A stretch of DNA of 64,000 nucleotides from Epinephelus fuscoguttatus (taxonomy: Eukaryota > Chordata > Actinopteri > Perciformes > Serranidae). The notes under the pieces were generated by a model. That model had not been told where the DNA came from. It saw nothing but the letters and a program-made list of their open reading frames with translations, and made no database searches. The position numbers and the translations under genes are program-made. Positions 36,401 through 51,400 of the stretch are shown here, one piece after another. Location: assembly GCF_011397635.1 (NCBI RefSeq), contig NC_064754.1:34650043-34714042 (forward strand). The letters are read 5' to 3'. Every line of letters starts with the position of its first letter. Position 1 is the stretch's first letter.

Positions 36401-39400
36401 TTGGAGAAAAGGACATAATCACAGTAGTGTAATTAGTTATTGATTTAAGAATCAATTTTGTTGTTATTTGGCTCTCAGACCAATTAGAAATGCTGTGCTT
36501 TTTTTCCAAGACTCAAGCAATGAGTTTGGCACTCACAAAGCACACATTTTAATTTATATCTGTGTCCTGCTGGATTTGTATTATCCAGTGCAATAAAGAG
36601 GCCCTATACAGAATAAGATGTTTATTGCATGGGCAGCAGAGCAGAAAGCTGACATCTCTGGTAAGCTTTGGTAGGCTGATTGGCCTTGAGAGACTAGTGA
36701 ATATAAATGTCTATATGAATTTCCAAAAGCACATGATTGCATTCTTCTAATAGCTAATGTAAGTTTAGATAAATGTTTACCCAACTGATGATGAATGATT
36801 TGATGATTTGATCACATTTGTCAGCCCCAACCATCACTGCTTCTCTCTATTGTCTCCAAGTTATGTATGCATTATAAAATCCACAATACTTACAACATTG
36901 CTGCTGTTCATCTGTAGTTGTTGAAGCTCCACCCACTGGCCAAGAAGGCAGTAGTGACAGTAGCATCTCAGACGGACCTATACCTCCAGCAACCTCTGCC
37001 CCGACACAAAGCATCCCCACCGCCACAAGCTATAGCCTGGCCTCTGAGGCTCCAAAGCCCCTGGCCTCCACCGTAGAGCCTCTGATACAGGGATGTTCCC
37101 ATATGGAGGTCTCTAGCAACAAAGAAGGTATACAAGGACGTCTCAGGGTGAAGTTGACCTCATTAAGATCTTTCTGGCGATCTGCTTTTCTGCCACAGTC
37201 TGCAGCTTCACAGAATTGTGTGGTGAATCTAATATCAGTGACTTGTTTGCTCAGCCTTATACCCCCAGTGCTTTGGCGTTCCTCCTGACCATTTCTCAGC
37301 CTGCCTCTTTGCATGTGGCTCTCATTCCATCTGCTGGCTTTTGTGTTCAGTTGTCCAATTTTTTATTTCTTGAAACCCGGGTTCAGCCTTGGAACACTTT
37401 CAGCCTTTTGTGCTTGAACTTCCTCATGCTCTCTTTTTCTCTAAAGAGCTGAGAAGCTGATTGCATCAATTGATTTTCAATCAGGCGGCATTGTCAGCAC
37501 ACTCGGCATGACTAGAACCGAGCCTCAGTCAACTGGGGACAACATTTACGTTGCCTGGTGTAGTAATTCTTATAAAAAGCTTTTCTTCTGCTGCTTGCTT
37601 GAAATCTGAACCTCTGATTAGATAGCTGTCTGTTTTAGGGGTGGGAAACATATTGATACGGGAATATATCATGTTACTTCCTCTTGCAATATGTTATCGA
37701 TACAGAGCCAAATATTGATCTTTATTATTAAATCCTGCAGACACTCTAAAGGGATTCCCCAGCCAATTCGACTTACTAGAGTCACTACTTTGTGATTCCT
37801 TGTGGTGGCGCTTATCAAATGAAGCTGGTAAGGTGAATGGAGGTTAACTAACTTGGGGTAAAGAAGAAGAAAGTGACGGTGTGGGAAATGGCGTAAAGTG
37901 CATTAAAACAAAACAGAAAGGCTCTGTCATCTTTCAAGTCCAAAGTCTGGGCTCACTTTGATTTTTCCAACACAGCTGAGACAAACAATCGATAAAGACG
38001 CTGCAATATGCAATAACTGTCTGGGGAAAGTAAAGTACACAGGCAACACGACAAACATGCTTCGCCACCAGAGCTGTCATCCTGATCTTGTCATGGAGAA
38101 AATGGCTAATGCGACCACAACTGTATGTCAGCCCAAGATGAAGAGGCACTAAGACGAGAGTCTATGCAGTTTCTTGTACATTGTGTCATTTCAGTTTTTA
38201 AATGCAGTTAACAAAAAGATAATTCTTCAATTTGACCTTTTTAGGGCTATTCTTTCGTCTTCAATTGCACAGACATCGTGATGTATCAAAGATGATTGTG
38301 TTGCAATGTATCAAGTATCGCAGAATGTCTGCATCATGATACCATCGTTATGGGGACAACGTATTGTGACAGTATCGTGAATCACTCTGTGATTACTCTG
38401 TGGTATGTCATCACAAATATTTGACTATTTGTTCTTTTTTCTCCATATAGAGTTTGAACAGATGTTTATGGTGGCAGTGACCTTCTCGTAATATAGTAAA
38501 CAAGCCAAGTTAGCCCTCTGAGCTAATGCGTGCTAACTATGCTAATGACGAATTGATCACAAATGTGCAACAACACTTTTTTTGCCAACAAAAAGTATAT
38601 ATGAAATAGAAGCCAGAGACTCTATTGTATTAGGTTTCTGTGAGCTGTAAATTCACTACTTTTAAGCAGAGGGCACAAGATAACGTTATCTCGCAGCATC
38701 TCACTGAGACCCACCCTGTGTCTGCGTCCGCAATGGCTTGTACTGGAGAGGGTCGTGAAAACGAGGAGCACTCACCCTGCAGCCTGGGGAATCTGAGGGG
38801 CCAATTAGTTCCCGGAAGTACACTGACTGACAGGTTTTTTTTTTTTTTTTTAAAAATGACCGCTGCTTCGACTGATGGTTGAAATCTTTGACATCCAGGG
38901 GGCAGCCCTAATGATTCCCACCCCTCTTCTGTTTAGCTAGTGCCGTTGTTGAAAAAGTGATGATCTGCACACATTCATCTTTAATAGTTACAAAGCATGA
39001 CCATCATTGTTGTGGCCAGTGTACTTATGTATGCACAAGCCTTGATGGAGCCTTGCCTAGTCACACTTTGCTTTCAAGTGACCCATCCCTCCGTGTGCAC
39101 TGGTTTTGTGATGCATGCATTACGCATGACTTCTCAGTAGAGGGAGCCACAGCCTTGACTATTTACTGTCTCGTGAAAGTTTCTGTCTTCATCAAGGCTG
39201 AGTTTGCACATTTACAGAATCTCCTCTTTATTTGTCATGGTTAACAGCTTTGATGCAACAATGTCTCTTGTTTTTTTTTCTACTTGAATCATTTCAGCCC
39301 AAGCTAACACCTCTAGCTTGCTGCAACACCTAAATGCACTTTAAAAGATGTCTCAGTTGATGACTGATGACAGCAAGAACATCACAGTCCAGATGAAGCT

Positions 39401-42400
39401 AGTCTTGTAACAGTCTGTCTTCTTTTTGATTTTCTGTCTGTGTAGCAGAAAATGCATCATCAGATTCTGTCCCTGTCAGTGGAGATGGCGTCCCCAGCCT
39501 GAGCCAGCCCTCCCAGGCCAACGAGGAGAACAGTAACAGCAGCATGGGAGCTGCGGTCCCTCCTAGAGGTCCTGAACCTCCAGACCTGGCTGACAAGTCC
39601 TCGCAGTCATCCCTGGCCAGTCTTGATGACACAGGTCTGACAAACAATAACACATAATTGCATCTTGTTTTGCTATAATATCATGAATATCTTCTACAGC
39701 AAATTATATTACACTCTTGAAAACTTAACTCAGCTGTACTCAGGTCTCTCCAGTAAAGGGGATAATTCGTCTTCCAAACTTCCTGATTAAGTAAAGGTTA
39801 TAAAATCAACCATGCAAGCTAAAAATGATCTCAGGCCTTAAACCAAGGCCTTAAACCAGACAAGCGGCACAATTTACGTGGTACTTTTCTCTGTATGAGA
39901 AAACCAGTGCAGGCATATTACAATTATATTAATGTAACCATTGAGATATGGCTTTCAGTGATCATTGCACTCATACAGCTTAGTTCAAATAGAGTTTTCA
40001 GCTGTGTAAGACTTTGCTTGTTCTGTCTTTGATTGAATCTGGCTTTGTGATTTCAGGGGACAGTAAAGATGGGGCCAACGGTGAGACCGGTCTCAGCAGT
40101 AAGAAGTCCGCAGCTACTCGCATGGTGACCCGGCTAAGGAACCCGGACAGCAAGCTTAGCCAGATGAAGAATCAGCAGGTGGCTGCTGCTGTTCATGAAG
40201 CCAACAAGGGCTTCAAAGAGGGAAAAGAGGTGAGAAGAACCATAGATGATGATGATTTTGTACTGTCAAACAATAAAGGAAAAATGCCCGCTTAGTTTCT
40301 AACACAGGTGCACAGAGCTGGGAGAATTGGAGATTTACCTGACAATCTTTGGGCTATTTAACATTGTCCATAACTTACTTGTCACCCAGTAAAACATCTT
40401 TTAGTATCAGGACTCTGAAGGTGATAAGCAAGAGTAAGTAATTATTTGATTCAGAGTAGCTGGTTGCATTGAGTTGTACATTGTTTTATGGACGGCAATA
40501 TGAAGTTTGTTGTGGTGAGTCAGTCACTTAATGACTCATGTGTTTTTCCCTACCCCTACAGGTACTTGTTGTTAATGCACAAGGTGACGTCACCCGTGTC
40601 AGCACACGCGGCAAGGAGGTCGTGATGAAGGGGACACTCAGCCAGTACTTCAAGCTTGGCCAGGAGGGAAAATACCGCGTCTATCATAACCAGTACAGTT
40701 CCAACACTGTGGCCCTCAACAAGCACCAGCACAGAGAGGCAAGTAGCAAGATAAGATGTTGTTTTTGCCATTTGCATTTTCAGAAATACTCTAACATTAA
40801 ATTAGAGCTGCAGGATGGCTGAGTGGATTATAGTCCCTTCTGGGTTTTAATTTCTCCACATGTTTGCGAGGGTTTCTCCCATTACAGTATTATAAAAACA
40901 TCCAAGTCACATGGATTGGTGATTATAAATTGTTGAACAGAATTCTAAACAGATGGGGCACTAACAAAAATGATATGAAGTTGACAGTGAAATGTCAGCG
41001 GTCTTTCAGATGCTTAAACTTAACCCCTGAGTAAAACTGGCTTTATTTGTCTTTCCATCAGGACCATGACAAGAGGCGACATCTCTCCCACAAGTTCTGC
41101 ATGACACCAGCAGGAGAGTTTAAGTGGAACGGGTCTATTCATGGCTCTAAGGTTCTGACCATCTCCACACTGAGACTCACCATCATCCAGCTGGAGAACA
41201 GTGTTCCAGCACCGTTCATGCACCCTAACTGGGCCTCACACAGGTACGGAGTCAGGCAGCGTGATGAGGACATTATGTATAACAATTCTGATGTTTGTGT
41301 CTTATGTGTAAATATGAAAAAAAAATCCGCCAGAATTGAGACACTTCTTCCAAAAGTAAGAGCACACCGTGTTTTAGTTTGAAATGCTGAAAGTGCCTTT
41401 GCTTGTTTTGCAGGACCAATTGGATCAAAGCAGTTCAGATGTGCAGTAAGGCCAGAGAGTTTGCACTGGCTCTGGCCATCCTAGAGTGTGCCATCAAACC
41501 TGTGGCCATGCTGCCTGTCTGGAAGGACTCACTGGGCCATACCAGGTACTCATATAGTCTATATACAGTGCCATCTACACATCTACACACATCCAGTTTA
41601 AATGCAAGATATTCAAATACTTAAAAAACAGATAAAAACTCAAACAAGCATTCACCATGTACACATGGAGTGTGTGGTTAGTTCAGCAGGCAGAGACGAT
41701 CATAACCAGATCAGATCAAAAGGCCCACCCTCGCTGTGAGGCATAATATTTAGACTGCAAGTCCACTACCAGTGCCACCCACCTCTGCCTCTACTACTGC
41801 TTCAACACCACAACGCCCCTTTTAAAGAAGTGATTGTCTAAGATTTCAAAAGCTTAGGATCAGAGTGTGTGTATGTGTGTGTGAGTGAACTGTGAGCAGA
41901 GTAAGAGAGGGCTTTTTAGCAACTGGTAGGACAAGTATGTGTGTTTCTTCTCGCCTTTAATCAGGGCTTTAATCATACTTTTACATTACTCAAGAAGCTT
42001 TCAGATGTTTATAAACACTAAATTCTAAGAAAAATAATTATTCACATAAGATATTTTTTCAAATAGCTAAATAGATGACCAGTCACCTAGTACAACGTTT
42101 TTTTTGCAAGCAACAAATTAGAGTGATGTTTGTAATTATGCAACTATGAACACAACATTTCAGCCTAAGACTTCACAACAAGGTTATTTTGTTTATAAAT
42201 ACATGTCTTCTTCATGACCAGTCTTCTTAGAAGTCGAATCAGTCAACTAAAAGAAAATGTTTTCAGGTTAAACCGCATGACATCTATGGAGCGTGAGGAG
42301 AAGGAGAAAGTGAAGAAGAGGGAGAAGAAGCTGGAGGATGAAGAGACAATGCAACAGGCCACCTGGGTCAAGTACACCTTTCCAATTAAACACCAGGTAG

Positions 42401-45400
42401 GTCACATACGTTCTCACAAGTTCTGGCTTTTCAATTGCTTATTTAACCTGGTACAAGATGAATTTGTCATTCATGCACACAAAGAGCAGCCTCTTGCAGT
42501 CACGTATACATACTAAACATGTCAGATTGAGACTGGACCACCATCACTGGCCACAAAGACGTCTGCCCTGCCCTGTCATTTGACTGCATGCTTGACATTT
42601 TTTCTTGTCATCACAACCTTGGTTTATGCCCAACATCAAGTAATCCACTCCTCACTTAAATGAGCATTGCACAGCAGATGACTCACAGACGATGGGATGT
42701 CTCATGCACCACATTAGTGATGTCCATGACGAAAGAAGCAAGTAAGTGTGGCTGCCACCTTTTAGATGCACAACTGAATGAGGGGTGATTTGATAAAATA
42801 CCACTGTTGAGTTTGTTCTAGTGCTGTTGTCTGACCAACACAGCATGAAACTCTACTGACAATGGGATGATGGCAATGATGTTTCAGTCTAATCAAGACT
42901 GAGACTTAAGTGCCTGGAAAATTGAGGCACTGCTGTGTGCAACACTGATGTGTATGGTTTACGTATGTGAGTGACCATCAAGGGTTCTTTGAGGCAGCAA
43001 GTTGAGCTCTGTTGTGAGTCATTTCCCTCAGCAATTAGTGACCAGTGTGTGAATAACCTCTAAACTTTTAATCTCTCTTAATGCCTCTGCTCTCTCCTTT
43101 CCCACCCCTTTTTTTCTGTCTCCCAATTCACTTTTCTCTGTTTGAACCTTTCATCTCTTTTGTTTCTTTATCCCTCCTTTTCTTCATTGGTCTTCTACTT
43201 TCTTGTCTTATTTGAAGGTGTGGAAGCAGAAAGGAGAGGAGTATCGCGTTACGGGCTATGGGGGCTGGAGTTGGATCAGTAAGACTTATGTGCAGCGTTT
43301 TGTCCCCAGGCTTCCAGGCAACACCAACGCCAACTACCGCAAAGAACTGGAAGGTCTGGAATGGGAGACTCTGGGGCCTAAAATGTGGTTTTCTCTAATT
43401 TAGTCTTTTTGACTCTGAGAGTGAATTAGTCTCTCGTTCAGCAATCTCAACGATGACACTGTGTGTGTTGGCATCCAGTAAATTAACCCTCTCTTTTGAT
43501 GTGTCTGCGGATGTGAAAGGGCCAATCCGAGAACTCACAAATAGTTCAGATTCTTGTTTATTTATACTGATAGTTTATGTTCGTGTTTATCCTTTTACCT
43601 TTAATAGCTACTAATTATTTCAAATCTTCAGCTAAGCTGCAGGTTAAGTGCAGTGTCAAAAACACACCTTTATGTTGTGGAAGCTGGAGATCGCATGATG
43701 AGTTGGAAAGTATCGACATTTGGGATATTGCGCATCCCTGTTGTTTATATTTGTAATAATTTATGGGTTGTGTTCCAAAACAACCTGATTAAAAGCATCT
43801 GTCTGTTTTGAAGCACATTAAAAAAACTAAACATTTACTGTCTTTGTGTTTTTCAAAGATGCAAAACTTGGCAAGAAATGTACCCTGTTGGACTTGAGTC
43901 GACGTCCCAGCGTAGCTGCACCAGAAGCTCAGGGAGCTGCTGTTTTAAGCAGTGAGGCAAAAGATCAAGAGTCCTCTGGCCTCTCCAAGCCTGCAACAGA
44001 TCACCCGACGTCTGTTGATGATTTGGAGTCCAATGAGAGGATGGAAGAGGAAAAGAAAGAAGGGGTGGATGAGAAAGAAAAATCTGAGGAACTGTTAGCA
44101 GATGAATCGCCTATGAAGATGGAGGTGGACGTCACAGACTCACAATCAGATGAAGAGCAAAGTATGACAGAGTGCGACTTAGTGTTGAATAGCGTTGTAT
44201 GCAATTGCACGTGGTGCATGAGTCGTGCTTCATTTTAAACTTGAACATGTTTTATGAATACAACATTTACTTTGAGCTTTTTTTGACAGATATTGTGAAG
44301 AAGTATCACAGTTTTATATCAGTGTAGATTAAAGTCTGAATTAATTTTCTCTCCAGGGTCCAGTATTCAGGAGGAGAAGGCTTCCATGAAGGAGGAGCCT
44401 ACAGACGACCCTACACGACCCTTTAACTACGATGTAGTGGATGTCAGCAAGGGTTTCCTCACCCGCATTGCCTACAAGAAGAAAGTCAAGTCCTCCAAGC
44501 TGGACAGCCTGCTGGAGCGACGAGTGAAGCAGCACATTATTGAAGAGAGGCAGAGGCAGCAGGTGACTGCCTCCAACCCTCAGACTCCTACGCCAGTTTC
44601 ATCCACTTCACACCCCGCTCCAAGCACTCCAGTCCGGCCGCGGTCACCACTCAAGCCCCAGACTTTCTCTCAGAAACAGCTTGCACTTGGTGACGACGTG
44701 AAAGTGGAGGAGAAATCTTCCACAACACAAACTCCAGGGCCAGGAAAAGTTGGAGGACGAGAGGTCGAAGGGGAGAGTCAGGCTGAACTCTGTAAAACTA
44801 CAGATGAGACTGTATCTCCTCCTCTTCCTTCTCCTGCTCCAGACTCCACACCCAAAGACAGTTGCAGTACAGGTACAGGTGAAGATTCAGCTTCACCGCA
44901 AAACCAAACTCCCTCCATGCCACAGGTATTGGAGGCAGACTTAGTGGAAAGGACTACGGGGCCAAAAGAAACTAATACAGACAGTTCAGGCCAAGAGGGC
45001 GTTTCACTGTCTGATGTACATGAAACAACAGCAGGGGGGATTCATAGCTCTTTAGAACGACAAACAACTAGTGTGCCGTCACATGTTGCTAAGGCTGAAT
45101 ATATTGAAAACACAGGGTCTAAGGTACCCAACTTGAAATTGGACTCTCTAAGGACATCTCCAAGTGTTCTTGACCAAATAAGCAGTCAAAACACATCTCC
45201 TTCTAAATGTATTCAGCAAAACACAGAAACTTTAAGCTCAGCGCGTTCGGGTACAGAGGAAAATGGCACGGGGCCAGAGGAGAACCAAGGAATTATTAAA
45301 GGCATTGGACAAAGTAGAACTGAAGACAATAGCACTCCCGAGCCAGTTTCTCCTCTCCCTCAGGTAAATGGTAATGATGGCTCGGGGAGTGAAAGCATGT

Positions 45401-48400
45401 TGACTAACTCTGTAATGAGCTCAAATAATGGTGTGCTTACCAACAGTCCTCAGCCCAAGGTAAACAGTATTGGTAAAGTTGAAGAACAAGGGCTTGTTGT
45501 CTCGTTGAAGGACAGCACGCAGGTAAAGCCTTTGGTGAACGGAGATTTGGCCCCTGTGAATGACTGTACAGAGGTTGGGGGGAAGGAACCAAGCCTAGCT
45601 TCTAAGGTAGAGGTAGAATGTAGGACAGCGGTATTAGACCAGGACTACACACCTCCGCTGAAGATAACGAGGCTGGAGAACAACATAGACGCACTTGGAG
45701 CTAATAATGAGAGCACTCGACAACACAGCAGCACATCACCATTTCAGTCTGAGGAGACTAAACCTAGTCCCGTGATCAAGATCATCAGAATGGCTCCGTC
45801 TCCCATACCTTCAGCAGAAGAGTCCAGTCTAAGCGACGACTTCACGGAGGAGAATAGTAACAGTGGGACAACAGAGCCGCTCAAGACCATCATCACCCAG
45901 GTAACCACAACCTCCACAACCACCATGACAGTAGTTTCCACAGAGATGAGGATAGCCAAAGTGCCCCTGAATGCATCTGGAGCGGTGTCGACGACAGAAA
46001 ACAGTGCAGTGTCCACCCTCACCACCATGACCAAAACAACTGTGACCAAAATCTGTTCCCCTGGGCACGATGGTCAGTCGGAGGACAGCCAGAGTGAAAT
46101 AGTGACACAAGAACAGAAGACAACGCACTCAGCCTCTATGAGCAAGTCAGCGACTGACGCCAGAGGTAGAACCTCGGTGTCAACTGTTGCTGTGAGCCTC
46201 GTGGACTCATCATCAACAAAGGGCCGTGTCCGCCTCCTCAAGTTCTCCCGCACCAAGAAGACACGCTCAGACACCGCCCTTCCTTCTTACCGCAAGTTTG
46301 TCACCAAGAGCAACCGCAAGAGTATTTTTGTACTGCCACACGACGACTTGAAGGTGCTGGCGAGGCGAGGCGGATTCCGTGAGGTGTCCATATTTAACTA
46401 CAATGCCAAGCCAGCACTGGACATCTGGCCTTATCCTTCACCCAGGCCCACGTTTGGCATCACCTGGAGGTAAACTCACTTATCTTATTTCCCTACATGT
46501 ATTTTACACTGTATGAACACCAAATTCTAAAAAATTGAATGCAGTCACATGTGTATCTTGGGCCATTTCAATGCAGATACCTTAAAATCAGGGAAAACAG
46601 ATGCATTCCAACTTTAGCTGTGGTTGCTTTGATCATGGAGATGTGAGTGATGGCTGGTTTGAACACACTCTTGGTCAGCTCTGGTGTTTCTCTGGTGGTC
46701 CAGAGGCAGCGTTAGATGTCTCTGCATTGCCTGAGCCACCAGGTTGACTGTGTTCCTCTCTCAAAGAACTTAAAGTGCGTCTTCTTGTAACATTGTCTCG
46801 TGCAACAAAAAGCAAACAACCTTTTTACACAGATCTAACACCACAACTAGACATGATTAAGTAAGGGACATTATTTCAACCTTAAATGTAAAGTTTATTT
46901 TCTAATACCTGATAGGGTCTGAGTCAGTGTGGGCTTTCCCCTCAATACATTGAATTTTTTTCATTGCAAGTTTTCATTCTTTCTTTCTCCTAGGTTTCTC
47001 CCCTTGTACTGTCTTAACACATAATCATACAGTGTATTCACTGACAGAGTTGCTGGTTAAGGAGCATTTTTCCATGGTGAAATTCATCCTTAGCATTTGA
47101 TCCATCTTTGCTCTTTCAGTGGTCAGTGGGAAACTCAAGTTTTGAGGCTAGCGTGTTGTTCAAGGGCACCTGCTGTGGTTTATCTGATACCTAACACATA
47201 TGCTACTTTGTGCATGTGGGGGAAAAAAACTACCAGAGGAAACCAATGCAAATAAAGAGCACATGCAATGATGATGGTCCTAACATCAACACTGTGGATT
47301 GTGTATACTTAGACACACAAAACTGTACTTCAAATAAAGATGGAAATTCCAACACAGAAAGCCCAAATCTAATTAACATAAGACTAAAGTTTTAGTCAGT
47401 CAGATGTGATTTGTAGCCAATGACTCCCCAAAAAATATTCATTAAAAATCACGCAAGGGCAGCACTCCAAATTTACTTTTAATTAAAAGTTATGGCTAGA
47501 CTAGAATTCAGTTATACCCTTAGTTTTTTAAAAGGCCACTTCAGAGTAAAATATTTCACAAACCAACTGAATCAGAGGACACCCCCTGTGTTTTGGGGGA
47601 ATTAAAAAAAGATTTATAATTTGTAGCGGAGCACACAGCCAGAGAGTGTATTCAGTCTTTAAGAGAATTTTTTTTTGCCACATGTTCATCAAGGATTTGT
47701 GTGTTCAGTGTCAAAGTACAGTGTGTGTGATGTCTGGATACTGTGAAATGGAAATCAAAACATATGGCTGCTGTGGTTTGTAGTCGTAAGAGCAGGATTA
47801 TCCACATTTACCGTATGTTTTCATGTTCCGTTCTGCCCAATGCTTATTGATTTCCTGGGTGACATAAAGCCTGAGAAGTTGCTTAATTTGAAATGTTTGA
47901 CAATGTTTTACAACCACAAACACGTCTATAACAGTTTGTGATGTTTACAAAAGACATCAGAGGCAACAAGGCCGACACTATGTCCCTTCAGCATCCACCT
48001 TTAAACCCTCTCCTGGTTTTGTGCCATGCCTTGTTGATTTGTTGTTCTCTAAGTCTCTCTTCCTGTCTGCCGTTTGCAGCTTTGGCCCTGAGCGATGTTG
48101 TGGCTCTGAGCCTAGTGTCACACGCATTATTTTAACCGGACCTCAGGGTTCCAAAGCCTTCATGAATCATCCGGCGGACAAGTGTCAGGATGTTCACTTT
48201 ATGCAGTGACCCAGCCCTGCAACCCAGGGATAGTTTCCCGCCTGTGGTTACACATGGGAAAGGGAATATCCACCAAACCCCAATACACACATAGCCTAAT
48301 GCTGATGTTTTTCTAGATGTTCAAGATGTTTTAAGATGAGTGCCAAGTTCATTGTCGGAACAGCAGTCATGGTCATAATGATGCACGGAGGGAATATTCC

Positions 48401-51400
48401 TTCTAAGGGACATTTTTCATTGATGGATGACATCCTGTCATTTTATTATAGACTCAGAGCAGTCTGTTACACCCAAAATTGTGAATTAAAAAGGACCAAA
48501 TGAAATATGCGCAATCTCCAACTTTGAACTTTGTGAGTTAAAACTGTTGTTTTGTGTGTTTTTGTAGTCCGAGATAAAATCTATCCCTCGACCAAATTAG
48601 CCTATGAAGTGATTTATTAACAATGGCAGTCGGTTGTTCTATTTCTTTCATGGAAATGGTCATGAGGGGATAGCAACATCACCCAAACCTCAGTCTGTTT
48701 TAACTCTGCTTCTTCCTGTTCCATGATCGCGTTGCAATGTGTTTTCTGTAACACTGAGCGAGTCACTAGCAGTCAGTTGCCCTGCACTAATAAACTGCAT
48801 GACACCGGGGCAGTGGGGACCGCCAGTAACCCCTCAGCTCATAGCTGTAGGACAACTATTATTTCTGTCAGACGATTCCATATCCCCATTTAAATATAAC
48901 ATTTTTAACAGAATTTACACAACAGACATTTTCCGGGAAATTCTTTCTGTCAAGCTTTTTTTCAGGCTATGTTTAGGTGCAAAGTTGTAATCGACACACA
49001 ATATTTGGACAACATTAAACTGTTTATATACATGACTAATAATTGGGGTTGTGTTGTAGGTATCGCCTGCAGACAGTGAAGTCTTTGGCTGGTGTGAGCC
49101 TGATGCTGAGACTCCTGTGGGCGTCTCTAAGATGGGACGACATGGCTGTCAAACCATCCGCTGCTGTCGGCACCACACGCACAGGTATAACCTCCCTATT
49201 TTCCCAAACCATCTAACCCCCACCCAACAAAAATGTCCTGGGAGGAGAGAACTGTTCAAATGGGAGGTTTTTTTAGAGAATTAAAGGGAAGTTTCAGGCT
49301 ACAGTGTCATCCCTACAGGCAGCTTTGCATCTTAGTTTAGGTACATCAGAAGTGCTTGCTTTTGCCACTGACAGGCTAGTCTGAGTGGGCGGAAGTTCGC
49401 TGCATAGATCAGCCTCTCACTGGGCGGAACGAGCCACCCGTTGAAGTCCCGCCCTGCCACCTCCGGTTGTATAGCAGTTTTCAACATGTCCTTTACTAAC
49501 TTTTGCAGTGTTTGATCTTGCGGGGATGTAGCCATTTCTCTGTCATGGTTCGCGTCCTGTAGGCGATATTTTTGTGGGCGTGTTACACCAAAACCTATTT
49601 CCCCCGGCAATATTTTTGCAAGCGCGCCATTGCTGTGGCACCGCCCAGAACGATTGTGATCGGTTGAAAGAAATAAAAAAAGGATGGGGCGTTTTTTTTC
49701 TCCAATCTTTAAAGTGAGAGTCGGCCCAGCCAGACCTTTGTTTTCTTGAGAAAGGTCTGGTGAGCGAGACTGCTGACAGGCTGACAACATTACGTTAAAG
49801 ACCCTACAGAGAATTTAAATATTTTGCTTACCTTTCCCTGGTTCTTGCGACCATGGAGAAGTCTTTTTTTGAATTGTTGTGAGAGGTGACTTGTCACAGG
49901 AAAACAAGGGTTGAAACATTAATGAGGGTTGGAGAGACGAGTGTGTTGTGTTGGAGAACAGATAGTGTAGCTTAGTGTTATCTCACAGTTTTTCAGTGTC
50001 ATGGCTAAATATTTGGCTCATTTTGACAATGTGGAACAGTCTACAGGATTTCAGAACGAAACTTCCTTCAGCAAGTCTTGGTTATTCTTGCTTATACACA
50101 TTGATGGACCAGATCAGCAAATGGTTAAGAACAATGTTTCATTTCTCTGTAGGATCCTTTCCTCAGTGTAGTCAGACACCTATAATAACAATCTGAGTAT
50201 GTTGGTGGCAAAAAACAAGCACTTTTGATAAGCATAAATTTTCGATGCACAACTTCCTGTAGGATTTACATTGCAGCCTGCTTGACTGCCAGGCTGCAGC
50301 AGTTTCTCTCAATACTGAACCACTTTCAAAAATTTTTGCTTCTTTTCGTCACTTGATAGAAAAACATGGGTAAATAGGGACCAGGTAAAAAAATACCAAA
50401 GTTTTCCTGTAATTGTGCTCTTTGGGGAAAAAAGTATATAAGATGTAGAAATTATTATTTTTCCTGTAAGATTTGACTGTCCTCCTTATCCCCATGTTGG
50501 CCCAGAGAAACATGTAAAAATGTTTTTCTTGAAAGACAGCCTTCAGTGTCATGTGGGTGTCACTGTGTTTATGTTGGAGTGCGTTTCCTCCATCTTCTCG
50601 GGCTCTCCTCCTCATCACCATACCAACCCAGCCCTATCCCCACTCATTGCTACAGAGACATCAGATACTGAAATCACCACCACCGAGATCATCAAGCGCC
50701 GTGACGTGGGACCCTACGGCATTCGCTCCGAGTACTGCATCCGCAAAATCATCTGTCCGCTCGGAGTGCCAGAGACGCCGAAAGGTTAGACACACTTTTT
50801 TTTTCCTGACACTGAAGAGAGAGTTAAGGTGGCCCGTGATCAATTAAAATGGAAGATTTAGACTAACAAGACAAAAATGGATGAACTCATGTGACTATTT
50901 TTAGCCATCAGTTGTACTGCTTTTTTTGTGTTACAGTGTTAAAAAAAATGACACAATAACTTTAATGATCTGTTACTGATACACCATCCCAGAAACCCAC
51001 ACCCCTCAGAGGAAGGGGCTGCGTTCCAGTGCCTTGCGCCCTAAGAAGCCCGAGCCTGCCAAGCAGACGGGCCCAGTGGTGATCGAGACCTGGGTGCCTG
51101 AGGAGGAGCTGGACCTGTGGGAGATCAGAGCCTTCTCAGAAAGGTCAGAGGGTCAAGCATGGAGAGTGTTTCAGGCAGATGCACAAAATGTTTTTAATCC
51201 ATGATATTTTCCTTTCATCGACGTATCATCTACGTTTTAGGATGTGTGGAACGATTGTCGAATATTTTAAATTTGTAGAACCTAACTTTGTTTATTTTCA
51301 ACCGTTTGCTGAGATGTAAGCTTGGGGCTCTTTTTTCTTTTACAGGGTGGAGAAAGAGAAAGCTCAGGCTGCAGAGCAGGCCAAGGTGCGTGCAGTTCGA

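Noticed and set aside
41680-41760. tRNA-like stretch (GTGGTTAGTTCAGCAGG) in bptf intron 11.
   Set aside because: No cloverleaf could be formed and no box B is present.
44341-46274. Antisense ORFs within bptf exon 15.
   Set aside because: Low-complexity mirror translations of a Ser/Thr-rich coding exon.
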